Assembly (NCBI RefSeq): GCF_015477605.1
Contig: NZ_JADLQX010000010.1
Span: 124,001 to 188,000, forward strand
Reading direction: 5' to 3'
Length of the DNA stretch: 64,000 bases
DNA from: Nocardia amamiensis
GTDB lineage: Bacteria; Actinomycetota; Actinomycetes; Mycobacteriales; Mycobacteriaceae
A model generated the notes under the pieces. The model saw only the letters and a list, made by a program, of their open reading frames with translations. It made no database searches and had not been told where the DNA came from. Below, one piece after another: positions 27,359 to 35,684 of the stretch (the first letter of the stretch is position 1; the number at the start of each line of letters is the position of its first letter). Both the position numbers and the translations under genes were made by a program.

Positions 27359-27514
27359 TCAGTTGCGGCTCGGGTCGGCGGTCGTGTGGGATCGGGTGAT
27401 GCGGCGATGGGCCATGACCTCGGCCCACCAGCCGCTCAACGGGCTGGGGTCGGGCCACACGATGGGATCTCGATCGTCGTCGTCTGCGACGCGCGCTTCG
27501 GGCTTCTCGATCAC
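27359..27514 (-). CDS. Small acidic hypothetical protein
   Basis: GTG 27514 has GAGGA 8 nt upstream and opens a 51-codon frame (VIEKPEARVADDDDRDPIVW ... LSGWWAEVMAHRR). A DDDDRD acidic patch is followed by a Trp-rich segment. I do not recognise the family. The 345-bp stretch up to the next gene (27515-27857) otherwise holds only the terminator at 27809-27845. Confidence 0.35.
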   Translation of the reverse strand: MIEKPEARVADDDDRDPIVWPDPSPLSGWWAEVMAHRRITRSHTTADPSRN

Positions 27515-27808
27515 GATGACGTTCCTCTGCGCTGAGCGGTATGTGCGGAGGGCCCTCGTGTTCGCGCGGCACCGGTGGTTCGCGACGAATCGCTTCGAAT
27601 CGGCTGGTCGTCGAGCAGCGCGGGTTCCTCGCCCGTGGGTCGGACGACCACGCTGTCGGTCCGATATATACCACCAATACCACGCGGAACGCAGAACAAA
27701 CCGATCTTTCCGGTTTTCCGCCGGCGGCGCCGCAGGGCGCACGGTCCCGCTCCGGGGCGTTCGACCAGCAGAAATGGCCACTCGCCCGCGTGTCATCATC
27801 CGCACCGG

Positions 27809-27845
27809 GAAGGGGCCGGGCGGTCACTCGCCGCCCGGCCCCTTC
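27809..27845 (-). terminator. Hairpin terminator of the KGG-type stress gene
   Basis: GAAGGGGCCGGGCGG (27809-27823) pairs perfectly with CCGCCCGGCCCCTTC (27831-27845), a 15-bp GC-rich stem with a 7-nt loop. It begins 12 bp past the stop of the minus-strand gene at 27858. Confidence 0.8.
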
Positions 27846-27857
27846 GAGCTCCTGGCG

Positions 27858-28058
27858 TCAGCGTCCGGCGCGGCTGTGTTCGCCGCCACGGACCTTCGCC
27901 TCGGTCGGCTGCGCTTCCGCGCCCTTGCGCCCGGCCGCACTGGGATCGGCCGAGTTGCTCTCGCCGAAGCTACCGGTGCTGGCCTTGCCGCCGCGGCGCG
28001 CCTGCTCCTCGGTGTCCGAACGGTTGCCGAACTGACCTGGATTCTTCGGGTCAGGCAT
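27858..28058 (-). CDS. KGG-repeat-like small stress protein
   Basis: A 66-aa hydrophilic protein: GNRSDTEEQARRGGKASTG, then AGRKGAEAQ and KVRGGEHSRAG. The spaced Gly-Gly/Lys units preceded by E-x-x-A-R resemble the KGG stress-induced motif (general stress proteins, con-10 type). ATG 28058 has a strong GAAGGAGGATCCGCG leader. It neighbours other stress-type genes. The function of this family is unknown beyond stress induction. Confidence 0.7.
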   Translation of the reverse strand: MPDPKNPGQFGNRSDTEEQARRGGKASTGSFGESNSADPSAAGRKGAEAQPTEAKVRGGEHSRAGR

Positions 28059-28416
28059 CGCGGATCCTCCTTCGGTGCGTTGTAACCAAATCCGTGACCG
28101 TCCGCAACGGCCACACCGACAGCGCTACCCGAAGCGATCCCGGCCAATCGTCGCACCGCCGAAAATATTCGAAAAGCGTTCGCGCACAACCGGTACGGCG
28201 GCGTGAGCCGGAACGGCACACGCTCGTGCCCGCACGGACGAGTGCTGATTCGGAACGGGATTCGCGGGTACTCCCCCAGCGACCCGCTGGTCCGAACCCA
28301 CCGCGGCGCCGAGAGTTCGCAGGTCGCGTGATTCCGGGCGTTCGCAGACGCGCGTCAGCGGCGAGGATATTCGTGCGCTAAAGGGAAACAGGGGATACCG
28401 GAAACAGGTGATACCG

Positions 28417-29493
28417 ATGGCCGACCTTCGGCGGATAATCGAAAAGCACGGCCCCTTCGCATCGGTCTGTTTCGACAGTTCCCACGACACCGAAGACGCG
28501 GCGCGTCAACTCGAGCTGCGGTGGAGTTCGATCGACGCCAAGCTGGAAAGCAGCGGAGCGCGGCCCCGCATTCGCCGGCTGCTCGCCCAAGAGATCGAAC
28601 GGCATCCCCCGATGCAGGGACGGTGCGGCAGACTGCTGATCGCCGATGAGACCGAGGTGCTCGCCGACGAGCGACTGCCGAGCCCACCGGATGCCGAGAC
28701 GGTCCGGGTCTCGCCGCTGCCCTACCTGCTGCCGCTGATCGAGGTGGAGTCCGAGCAGATACCGCACGTGGTCGCCGTCGTGGACCGGGTGGGCTCGGAA
28801 CTCTACTCGCTCGACGAGCACCGCGACGAATTCGGCGAGACCCTGCGGGGGACGGATCATCCGGTGCACAAGGTGCGGCGCGGCGGGTGGTCCCATCGCA
28901 CGATTCAGCAACGGGTCGAGAACACCACCCGGCGCAATATCCGCGAATTCGCCCGCGAAGTGGACCGACTGGCCGACACAGTGCACGCGGACGTCATCGT
29001 CCTCGCCGGAGAGGTGCAGGCCCGCTCGGAGTTGCGCACGGAGATCGGCGCGAAGGGACGGGACGTCATCGAGGCCGAATCCGGCACGCTGGCACCGAAT
29101 TCGGATCCGAAAGCGCTCGACGCCGAAGTACGCGAGATCCTGCACCGGGTGGCGACCGACCGGCGCAGGCAGCTGCTCGACCGCTTCGCCGCCGAGCTCG
29201 GGCGTCCGGACGGCCTGGCGGTGAACGGCCTCGCCGGGACCTCCAATGCGCTCCGTGACGCCAACGTGGAACGGATGCTGCTCCACCGCGGGACACTCGG
29301 CGACCGGCTCGTACTGGCCGGGACCACCCCGAACCCGTTGATCGGCCCTGCGGCGAACAGCACGGCGGGTGAGATGCGCCGAGCCGATGAGGCGCTGCCG
29401 GTGGCCGCCCTGGCGACCGACGCCGCGATCACCGTGGTGGACGACGCCACAGCGCTGCGCGACGGCGTCGGCGCCCTGCTGCGGCACCGTTGA
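28417..29493 (+). CDS. Rv2629/Balon-like archaeo-eukaryotic release-factor-type protein
   Basis: ATG 28417 (AGGTGA just upstream) gives 358 aa; GTG 28408 is an alternative. The order of segments (MADLRRIIEKHGPFASVCFDSSHDTEDA at the start, PLPYLLPLIEVESEQIPHVVAVVDRVGSELY, HKVRRGGWSHRTIQQRVENTTRRNIREFAREV, and a C-terminal ANVERMLLHRG ... ALATDAAITVV) matches the bacterial aeRF1/Pelota-like family. Members are Mycobacterium tuberculosis Rv2629 and the ribosome hibernation factor Balon. The family binds the ribosomal A site during dormancy. That role here is inferred from family. The 358-bp gap 28059-28416 shows no gene or clear DosR box. Confidence 0.75.
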   Translation: MADLRRIIEKHGPFASVCFDSSHDTEDAARQLELRWSSIDAKLESSGARPRIRRLLAQEIERHPPMQGRCGRLLIADETEVLADERLPSPPDAETVRVSPLPYLLPLIEVESEQIPHVVAVVDRVGSELYSLDEHRDEFGETLRGTDHPVHKVRRGGWSHRTIQQRVENTTRRNIREFAREVDRLADTVHADVIVLAGEVQARSELRTEIGAKGRDVIEAESGTLAPNSDPKALDAEVREILHRVATDRRRQLLDRFAAELGRPDGLAVNGLAGTSNALRDANVERMLLHRGTLGDRLVLAGTTPNPLIGPAANSTAGEMRRADEALPVAALATDAAITVVDDATALRDGVGALLRHR

Positions 29494-29523
29494 GTCCGGC
29501 GGCCCGGATCCGACCGCCGAGCG

Positions 29524-30210
29524 TCACCGCTTCGGAACGCGCTCGTGCACGGTCAGCAGCAGGTGGTCGAAGGCGGTCTGCACCTGCGGTGGCGCCGGGG
29601 GCACCTGATCCATCTCGGCGATGATCTGTGCGGCCAGGTCACGAAGCTTGATGTTGGTTTCCTGCGAGCGCCATTGCAGTACGTGAAATGCCTGCTCGGC
29701 GTTGATCCGGTATATGCGCATCAGCACGCCTTTGGCTTGCTCGATCAGCGCGCGCGACTCGACCAGTTTCGGCAGCGTGTCGTCGAGCAAATCCTGCCGT
29801 TCTTCGGCGATGGTTGCGGTCAGATCGATGTAGTAACCCGCGGTGCCGACCACGGTGCCGTCCTTGTCGGTCATCGTGTCGCCGAGCACGATGACGTGAT
29901 GCACCGACCCGGCGGTGTCGATGATGCGGTGGCGGCTGCAGAACGGCTCGGCGTTGCGGACCGACTTCTCGATCGCCTCGGCGACGTGCTCCCGATCCTC
30001 GGGATGCTTGTGGGCCAGCAACAACTCCGTCGTCGGCGTCACCGTGTCCGGCGCGTAGCCGTGCATCGCGGCTACTTCGTCCGACCACTCCCACCGCTGA
30101 TCGCCGAACCAGAACCGGAAACTCCCCGCGGTTTGGGGCGTGCCCGCACCGACCACCCGGGCTACCGTTCCTTCGGCCGTGTCCACGATCGGATCGCCCG
30201 ATTCGTTCAT
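29524..30210 (-). CDS. PAS-ANTAR domain RNA-binding antiterminator
   Basis: A 228-aa two-domain regulator. A PAS domain (about 30-135; FRFWFGDQRWEWSDEVAAMHGY, then PEDREHVAEAIEKSV and GTAGYYIDLTA) is followed by an ANTAR domain (about 150-205; ALIEQAKGVLMRIYRINAEQAFHVLQWRSQETNIKLRDLAAQI). ANTAR proteins bind paired hairpins in nascent RNA and prevent termination. The PAS part would sense a ligand or redox state. It is convergent with the Balon-like gene. Confidence 0.92.
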   Translation of the reverse strand: MNESGDPIVDTAEGTVARVVGAGTPQTAGSFRFWFGDQRWEWSDEVAAMHGYAPDTVTPTTELLLAHKHPEDREHVAEAIEKSVRNAEPFCSRHRIIDTAGSVHHVIVLGDTMTDKDGTVVGTAGYYIDLTATIAEERQDLLDDTLPKLVESRALIEQAKGVLMRIYRINAEQAFHVLQWRSQETNIKLRDLAAQIIAEMDQVPPAPPQVQTAFDHLLLTVHERVPKR

Positions 30211-30497
30211 CGCGTGAGTGTGCTCCTAGCTCCTACTGGGGCTATCAGTGTAGTCCCGCCTCCGCGGCGGGCTGGGGCACACGCAACTGCTCGGCCCGGT
30301 ATCACGATCATGCCATCGGACCTTTCCGGCCGAGGTGCGATGAACCGGTTCCAACTGCCCGTCACCAGGCTCGGCGTCCAGAACCGGGCGCGCATCCTGG
30401 CCCTCGCCGGTAACGGGACCGTTGCGGCGATCCCGAAGGCCACCCGATGCCTCTCGGTATCGATATCGAGGACGGCAAGCGCGATCTCGACGGAAAG
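30211..30497. other. Intergenic region with a small hairpin
   Basis: Between the ANTAR gene start and the SDR stop there is no credible gene. CCCGCC/GGCGGG (30255-30260, 30266-30271) can form a 6-bp hairpin with a 5-nt loop, in the ANTAR leader/promoter region. Nothing else is distinctive. Confidence 0.3.
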
Positions 30498-31325
30498 CTA
30501 AGGCGTGCGCCACTTCTCGTCCGGCAGCAGCGTGCTGGCCTGCGGGCCCATCAGGAGCATTCCTCCGTCGACGACATAGGAGGCGCCGGTGACATAGCCT
30601 GCCGCCGGTGTCGCGAGGAAGGCCACCACGGCGGCGACCTCCTTGGCGTGACCGGTACGCCCCAGCGGTACCCCCGGCCGATACTGGTCGCGCGGATCGA
30701 CATCTTCTTGGCCGGTCATCGGCGTCGAGATCTCGCCCGGCGCAACCGAGTTCACGGTGATGTCGTGTTCGGCCAGCTCCAGTGCCAGCACTTTCGTCAA
30801 CGCACCGAGGCCCGCCTTGGCCGCGCAGTACGGCGCGGCGCCGACCCGGGGTGCGTGCTCGTGCACGCTGGTGATGTTGATGATCCGCCCGCCTTTGCCG
30901 GCGGCGATCATGTGCCGGGCGGCGCGCTGCGCGCAGAGGAACGCACCGTCGAGGTCGACCGACAAGACGTGCCGCCAGGTATCGAAGTCCATGTCCATGA
31001 CCTGCTGGGCCGAGCCGGTCCCGGCACAGTTCACCAAGACGTCGAGGCCGCCGAGCTCCTCGGCCAGTTCATCGATCACCGAGGCGGCGGTCGGCAGATC
31101 CGCCAGATCGAGCCGGCGGATCGCGGCGGTCATACCCCGTTCGCGCACCTGCGCGGCGGTGTTCTCGACACCCTGCCGGTCGCTGTGGAACGTCAGTCCC
31201 ACATCGGTTCCACCGCCCGCGAGCGCGACCGCGACCGCAGCGCCGATGCCGGAGTCGCTTCCGGTGACCACGGCCCGCAGCGGCGCACCCGCGCGATCCT
31301 CCGGGAGCGGAGCTGTAGTAGGCAT
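30498..31325 (-). CDS. Short-chain dehydrogenase/reductase, glucose 1-dehydrogenase-like
   Basis: A 275-aa classical SDR. The nucleotide motif is VVTGSDSGIGAAVA (about 18-31), then NCAGTG, and the catalytic triad ITSVHEHAPRVGAAPYCAAKAGL (Ser, Tyr, Lys); the C-terminal GASYVVDGG follows. It has the look of general-stress SDRs that use NADP(H). It is divergent from hsp20, sharing a 172-bp regulatory region. The substrate is unknown. Confidence 0.9.
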   Translation of the reverse strand: MPTTAPLPEDRAGAPLRAVVTGSDSGIGAAVAVALAGGGTDVGLTFHSDRQGVENTAAQVRERGMTAAIRRLDLADLPTAASVIDELAEELGGLDVLVNCAGTGSAQQVMDMDFDTWRHVLSVDLDGAFLCAQRAARHMIAAGKGGRIINITSVHEHAPRVGAAPYCAAKAGLGALTKVLALELAEHDITVNSVAPGEISTPMTGQEDVDPRDQYRPGVPLGRTGHAKEVAAVVAFLATPAAGYVTGASYVVDGGMLLMGPQASTLLPDEKWRTP

Positions 31326-31429
31326 GGTGTGCTCCTACCCCGTCGTCCGCGGCTCACACCCCCCTCGGCATCTGCCATATTTTCCCGCCCAACCACTTGC
31401 GCCGGAGGAAAGTTGGTGCTATAAGAAAT

Positions 31430-31447
31430 CTGTGTCACTTGGCACAG
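31430..31447. promoter_or_regulatory. Imperfect palindrome upstream of hsp20
   Basis: CTGTGTCA (31430-31437) and TGGCACAG (31440-31447) are inverted repeats matching at 7 of 8 positions with a 2-nt centre, 50 bp before the hsp20 start and between two divergent genes. It is not the HAIR element of HspR (CTTGAGT-N7-ACTCAAG). It may bind a different regulator. Confidence 0.4.
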
Positions 31448-31497
31448 GTTTTCTGATTCGTTCTATGAAGACATAGAGTGGGTTGGAGGTGACGACC

Positions 31498-31917
31498 ATG
31501 CTGATGCGCACCGATCCGTTCCGCGATCTGGAGCGGTTGACGCAGCAGGTGTTCGGCACGGTGGCCGGGCCGACGGTGCTGCCGATGGACGCTTGGCGCG
31601 AGGGTGACCAGTTCGTGGTCGAGATCGACGCCCCGGGCATCGACCGGGACTCCCTCGGTTTGGAGGTCGAAGGAGGCGCCGTGACGGTTCGGGCGCGCCG
31701 CCCGGAACTCGACGTCAATCGGGAAGTGATCGCCACGGAACGCCCACGCGGCGAATTCAGCCGCCAGCTGTTCCTGGGCGACAATGTCGATACCGAGCAT
31801 GTCCGCGCCGACTACCGCGACGGCGTCCTCCGTCTGGCGATTCCGCTCGCGGAGAAGGCCAAGCCGCGCAAGATCGAAATAGACCGCGGCGACGGACACA
31901 CGGCGATCGACGCCTGA
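31498..31917 (+). CDS. Hsp20/alpha-crystallin small heat-shock protein
   Basis: ATG 31498 has GGAGGT 7 nt upstream, giving 139 aa. The opening [14 protein letters not shown] and [19 protein letters not shown] match the mycobacterial Hsp18/18-kDa antigen family. The alpha-crystallin domain spans about 30-125, ending [24 protein letters not shown]. It is an ATP-independent holdase chaperone in the cytosol. A small gene follows after 25 bp. Confidence 0.93.
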   Translation: MLMRTDPFRDLERLTQQVFGTVAGPTVLPMDAWREGDQFVVEIDAPGIDRDSLGLEVEGGAVTVRARRPELDVNREVIATERPRGEFSRQLFLGDNVDTEHVRADYRDGVLRLAIPLAEKAKPRKIEIDRGDGHTAIDA

Positions 31918-31942
31918 CCGGACGGTCGAGTGGAGGCAGGTC

Positions 31943-32221
31943 ATGACCGGTCTCGTTCCGTGCTCGCAATCGCCCGACGACCTGGACGTCTGGTTGCTGG
32001 ACCCGGACCTCGAACGATTGTTCGCGGAGGTCGATGCGATCCTGTGCGACGCCCGTGCCCGCATGCGGGGGCCGGCGCCGAGGTCACGTCGCACGGGAGG
32101 TCGGCAATCCGCCCAGGAGCCGCTGGAGCCGCGTGACCGGCGACCCGAGACCGGGCGCGCTACCCAGCGTGGTCCTCCGCAGGACACAGTTGCGCCGCGA
32201 ATTACCCAAGCGACGAAGTGA
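31943..32221 (+). CDS. Small hypothetical protein downstream of hsp20
   Basis: A 92-aa frame with a good GGAGGCAGGTC leader. The first about 40 residues look folded (LDVWLLDPDLERLFAEVDAILCDARARM), and the rest is Arg/Pro/Gln-rich and low-complexity. It is likely co-transcribed with hsp20. I do not recognise a family. Confidence 0.5.
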   Translation: MTGLVPCSQSPDDLDVWLLDPDLERLFAEVDAILCDARARMRGPAPRSRRTGGRQSAQEPLEPRDRRPETGRATQRGPPQDTVAPRITQATK

Positions 32222-32398
32222 AAGCGAGGTGATGCCCGTATTCCATGAGCAACGAGCTCCGCGGAATGCCGCCGCAGACCCTGCCCCAGGCGCATTCGAG
32301 CACGATGTTCGACCAGCTCTACGCGCATAGCCACGCCCGTGGCACCACAGGGATGACGGCAGGCTACCGCGGGCTCATATGCAGGTATGCCTTTCAAT

Positions 32399-32433
32399 CG
32401 CCGGGGAAGGGGCAACGGGCCCCTTCCCCGGCG
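32399..32433 (+). terminator. Strong hairpin terminator after the hsp20 transcript
   Basis: CGCCGGGGAAGGGGC (32399-32413) pairs perfectly with GCCCCTTCCCCGGCG (32419-32433) around AACGG. This is a 15-bp stem, the strongest in the chromosomal part. It lies 178 bp after the small gene; the segment 32222-32398 holds only a weak frame from ATG 32245 (MSNELRGMPPQTLPQ...) that runs through the hairpin and is not called. Confidence 0.8.
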
Positions 32434-32477
32434 CGATATCCCGGCCGGTCAGCAGCGACAGCGAAAGGAGATTCCGC

Positions 32478-32690
32478 ATGCCCCCGCTTCCCTCGAGCAA
32501 CGACGCCGATCACGCCGAGCAACACACCTTTGCCTGTCGAACCGATCAGGAGGCCGGATTGGACACCACAGCGCTCACACCGCTGGCCGAGCGCATCCGT
32601 GGCGCGTTCGAATCCGCCGGAACCGACGACCGCATAGAGCAGTCCTTTCTCACACCATTTCCCGACGAGGACTACCCATTCGCTTACTGA
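32478..32690 (+). CDS. Small acidic hypothetical protein
   Basis: ATG 32478 is preceded by AAAGGAG, giving 70 aa (MPPLPSSNDADHAEQHTF ... LAERIRGAFESAGTDDRIEQSF ... PDEDYPFAY). It is acidic and probably partly helical. The position just after a terminator and before DUF2231 suggests its own promoter. No family recognised. Confidence 0.5.
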   Translation: MPPLPSSNDADHAEQHTFACRTDQEAGLDTTALTPLAERIRGAFESAGTDDRIEQSFLTPFPDEDYPFAY

Positions 32691-32920
32691 CACCGGCCCA
32701 CACAACCACCGGCGCCCGATAGCGTCCACGCGCCAACCGCGAGCCGTCCGTCGGCGGTTCCGCAGACCGACATCGTGCTCGGCCGACCGCACCGATCCAC
32801 GAGCGCCGAACGGAGCAGACGCCGATCGTGATATCCGGGATGCAGTGGGTATTGCCTGGGCGTTGGCCGCCGCACCGCAGTGACATCGCAAGGCACCATT
32901 CGCCCAGCCCGGAGGTTGTC

Positions 32921-33433
32921 GTGACCAGCGATCCACAACAGGCCAAGCGCCCGGTGAGCGCGCTGCTGGCGGGCCCCTACGGGCACCCGTTCCATCCGAT
33001 CCTGGTGACCGTGCCGATCGGCGCGTGGGTGGCAAGCCTGGTGTTCGACATCGGCTCCCGGGTCGTGGACGAACCGGACTTCCTCGCCGAAGGCGCGCTG
33101 TGGCTGATCGCGATCGGCGTGCTGGGCGCACTGGCCGCGGCGGCGATCGGGTTTCTGGATCTGCTGGCCATCCCGAGCGGCACCCGGGCGTTCCGGACCG
33201 GGCTGCTGCACATGAGTCTGAATCTCGCCGTCACGGTCGCCTTCGCGATCGGTTTCCTGTGGCGACAGGCCGGCGATGGGCCGCGTGGTCCGGTCGCCCT
33301 CGGCCCGCTGCTGCTGACCGCGGCGAGTCTCGCCGTGCTGGGGGTATCGGGCTTCCTCGGCGGAAAGCTCGCCTATCACTACGGCGTCCGAGTGGCCGAC
33401 GAGGCCAGCCAGGCCGCCGGCTACCAGCGCTGA
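32921..33433 (+). CDS. DUF2231 membrane protein
   Basis: GTG 32921 has GGAGG 6 nt upstream; the 170-aa form starts VTSDPQQAKRPVS. GHPFHPILVTVPIGAWVASLVFDI at residue 19 onward is the signature of DUF2231, with four transmembrane helices in total. A His-rich first loop is conserved in the family and may bind metal or heme. A second membrane gene follows 31 bp later. The function of the family is unknown. Confidence 0.85.
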   Translation: MTSDPQQAKRPVSALLAGPYGHPFHPILVTVPIGAWVASLVFDIGSRVVDEPDFLAEGALWLIAIGVLGALAAAAIGFLDLLAIPSGTRAFRTGLLHMSLNLAVTVAFAIGFLWRQAGDGPRGPVALGPLLLTAASLAVLGVSGFLGGKLAYHYGVRVADEASQAAGYQR

Positions 33434-33464
33434 TCCCTATTCGTTCGGATCGAAAGGAATCGTC

Positions 33465-33878
33465 ATGGCCATCGCGGCATTGATCACCTGGCTGCTGACC
33501 GCGGCGGGCGGTTTCGTCCTGCTCGCCACCTGGATCTCCAAAGGCGCTACCCGGCAACCCGGCACGACCAATCTGCCGCCGCCGGTCGTCTTCGGACACT
33601 TCGTCCTCGCCGTCGCCGGTTTGATCGTCTGGCTCATCTATCTCTTCGCCGACGAAGTCGCGCTCGCGTGGACGGCGTTCATTCTCCTTCTTCCCGTGGC
33701 CTTGCTCGGGTTGTTCATGTTCGCCCGCTGGCTGCCCGTCTACCGCGCACGGGCCGCATCCGGCACGCCGGAGAACGCCGAGAGCCACTTTCCCGTGGCG
33801 GTCGTCGCGGGTCACGGCGTATTCGCGGTCACGACCGTAGTTCTGGTGTTACTGACGGCTGTCGGTGTCGGTGATTGA
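33465..33878 (+). CDS. Small four-helix membrane protein
   Basis: ATG 33465 follows AAAGGAATCGTC. The 137-aa protein has four hydrophobic segments (ALITWLLTAAGGFVLLATW, FGHFVLAVAGLIVWLIYLF, WTAFILLLPVALLGLFMF, VVAGHGVFAVTTVVLVLL). Conserved-looking His residues lie in two helices (GHFVLA and GHGVFA). It probably forms an operon with the DUF2231 gene. I do not know its function. Confidence 0.7.
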   Translation: MAIAALITWLLTAAGGFVLLATWISKGATRQPGTTNLPPPVVFGHFVLAVAGLIVWLIYLFADEVALAWTAFILLLPVALLGLFMFARWLPVYRARAASGTPENAESHFPVAVVAGHGVFAVTTVVLVLLTAVGVGD

Positions 33879-33901
33879 CCGCCGGTCCCTTGCCCTCGGA
33901 T

Positions 33902-35506
33902 TCAGCCCGGAAGCTGGGACCAGAAATCGCACCTGTGCCTGGCGGCGAAGTCGTGGGACATGGTGCTGCCGGTCGCCCGCATGAGCAGCACCGCACCGTC
34001 GGTCCGGCCACCGTGCTCGGGCCAGGCAGACCATTGCGGCAAGCCCGGTCCGTTCGGGTCGCCGGTGTGGGCGAAGGTGGTCCACCATCGCTGCATCTGC
34101 CGGGCGAAGGCGTCGGACGCCCCGGTCCACGGGATCGGCACGCCCATCAGACCGGTGAACAGGTAGGGCAGTTCGGCGGAATGGAAGGCGCCCGGCAGCA
34201 CGGGATCGCTCTCGCCGAAGGGCGCCTGGTCGAATTCGTACTGCCACAGGGGATGTCCGGTGTCGCGGGCCACGCGGCTGGTGAGGAGTGCCGGGCAGGC
34301 GAACAGTCCGTCGGTGATGACCGCGGATTGAGCGGCCGCGGGTGCGGGATAGTGATCGAGGGGGTATTCGGCCAGTACTCGATCGGCGTAGGGGCCGAAT
34401 GACTGGCGGACGTAGCGTTCGTAGCTTGCGGCATCCGGTGCATGACCGCGCGCGTAGTCGGATTCTGCGACGAACAACGCCCCTTCGTTGCCGTTGCTTC
34501 CGATGATCAGGGGTATCTTCCGGTCGTCCACTTCCAGGGCGACGTCGAGCGTGCGCGTGACGACGACGCCGTCGATGCTGGGCACCCAGATGGGCATCGG
34601 GCCGTCGAATTGGACGGTCGGCGAATCGAGGAGTTTCGCGGCGGGCAGGGACCGCAAACACGCCAATTGGGTCACGGGGTCGCCGCATCCGACGCTCTCG
34701 GCGTAGCGCTGCGAGCGCGTGAAGGCACCCTCGCGGCTGCCGGGAACCAAGGGCGACTGTGCGCAGGATCCGCTTTGGACGATGGCCTTGTGGTAAAGAC
34801 CGTCGGAGCCGGGTGCGGCCAGGTGTGTGCAGACGCTTCCGCCACCGGCCGATTCACCGAAGATCGTGACGTTGCCGGGATCACCGCCGAAGGCGGAGGC
34901 GTTCTCGTGCACCCACCGCAGCGCGGCTTGCTGGTCCTGGATGCCCACTGTTCCGGTCGCTCCATCCGACTCCGCGGCCAGTTCGGGTAAGGACATGAAT
35001 CCGAACGGTCCGAGGCGGTAATTGGGCACCGCAACGATCACGTCGCCTTCGGCGACCATCCGGGCGGGTGCGTCGTATTGGCTGTTGGAACCGGTGACGT
35101 AACCGCCGCCGTGGAAGAACACCATGACCGGCAGATTTTTGTCGCGTGCGCCCTCTGGCGCGTACAGGTCGATGGTCAGGCAGTCTTCGCTGGTGGGGCC
35201 CATTGGCGGTGTGCCGGGCAGATATCCGTTCTGCGGACACAGCGGACCGTGGTCGTGGGCAGGCCGGACACCGGGCCACGGCGCCGGAGGCTCCGGGGCA
35301 CGGAACCGAGCGTCACCGCTGGTGGGTGCGGCGAACGGGATACCCAGATACTTGACGATTCCATCCGCGGCGAACCCGGAGATCTCCCCGCCGGTCACGA
35401 CCACCAGGGGTGGCGCCGACGCGACCGCGGGCGCCGGAGCGCCCGCCAACGAGAGGCCGATCGCCGCGATTCCCGAGATCGCGGATCGCATGACCGAGCG
35501 AATCAT
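33902..35506 (-). CDS. Secreted type-B carboxylesterase/lipase
   Basis: A 534-aa enzyme with a signal peptide (MIRSVMRSAISGIAAIGLSLAGAP, cleavage near AVASA). The catalytic Ser is in FGESAGGGS, the oxyanion hole in FFHGGGYVTGS, Glu in GSNGNEGALF and His in GAFHSAELPYLF. SEDCLTIDLYAP is the second family signature. It hydrolyses carboxyl esters outside the cell; the natural substrate is unknown. It is convergent with the membrane gene and lies 179 bp from the stop of the PKS gene, transcribed in the same direction; the gap 35507-35684 shows nothing notable. Confidence 0.92.
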   Translation of the reverse strand: MIRSVMRSAISGIAAIGLSLAGAPAPAVASAPPLVVVTGGEISGFAADGIVKYLGIPFAAPTSGDARFRAPEPPAPWPGVRPAHDHGPLCPQNGYLPGTPPMGPTSEDCLTIDLYAPEGARDKNLPVMVFFHGGGYVTGSNSQYDAPARMVAEGDVIVAVPNYRLGPFGFMSLPELAAESDGATGTVGIQDQQAALRWVHENASAFGGDPGNVTIFGESAGGGSVCTHLAAPGSDGLYHKAIVQSGSCAQSPLVPGSREGAFTRSQRYAESVGCGDPVTQLACLRSLPAAKLLDSPTVQFDGPMPIWVPSIDGVVVTRTLDVALEVDDRKIPLIIGSNGNEGALFVAESDYARGHAPDAASYERYVRQSFGPYADRVLAEYPLDHYPAPAAAQSAVITDGLFACPALLTSRVARDTGHPLWQYEFDQAPFGESDPVLPGAFHSAELPYLFTGLMGVPIPWTGASDAFARQMQRWWTTFAHTGDPNGPGLPQWSAWPEHGGRTDGAVLLMRATGSTMSHDFAARHRCDFWSQLPG

Positions 35507-35684
35507 TGCTGCCGGGTACCTCCGATGCGGTCGCTACGGTCGGCAGCAACGACCTTCATCAGCCCAACCAGTAGCCCTCGACCAGCCAGGCCGGCGGCAT
35601 GCAGCTCGGACAGATGCTACCGCGACCCCAGCGCGTCGACGCGCACCGCGCAAGCTCGGCAACACTTGTGGCCGACGCCTCGGA

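Noticed and set aside
30226..30260. GGGGCT ... AGTCCC resembling half-sites of a DosR box
   Set aside because: The half-sites are 8 nt apart instead of 2 and one base is wrong, so the 20-bp DosR consensus is not met.
31326..31360. GTGT-N15-GGGTAG resembling a SigB/SigF promoter before the SDR gene
   Set aside because: The -35 matches poorly and the -10 would lie only about 13 nt from the start codon, leaving little room for a leader.
32245..32637. Open frame from ATG 32245 (MSNELRGMPPQTLPQ)
   Set aside because: The ribosome site is too far away and the frame runs through the 15-bp terminator hairpin and into the next gene's ribosome site.
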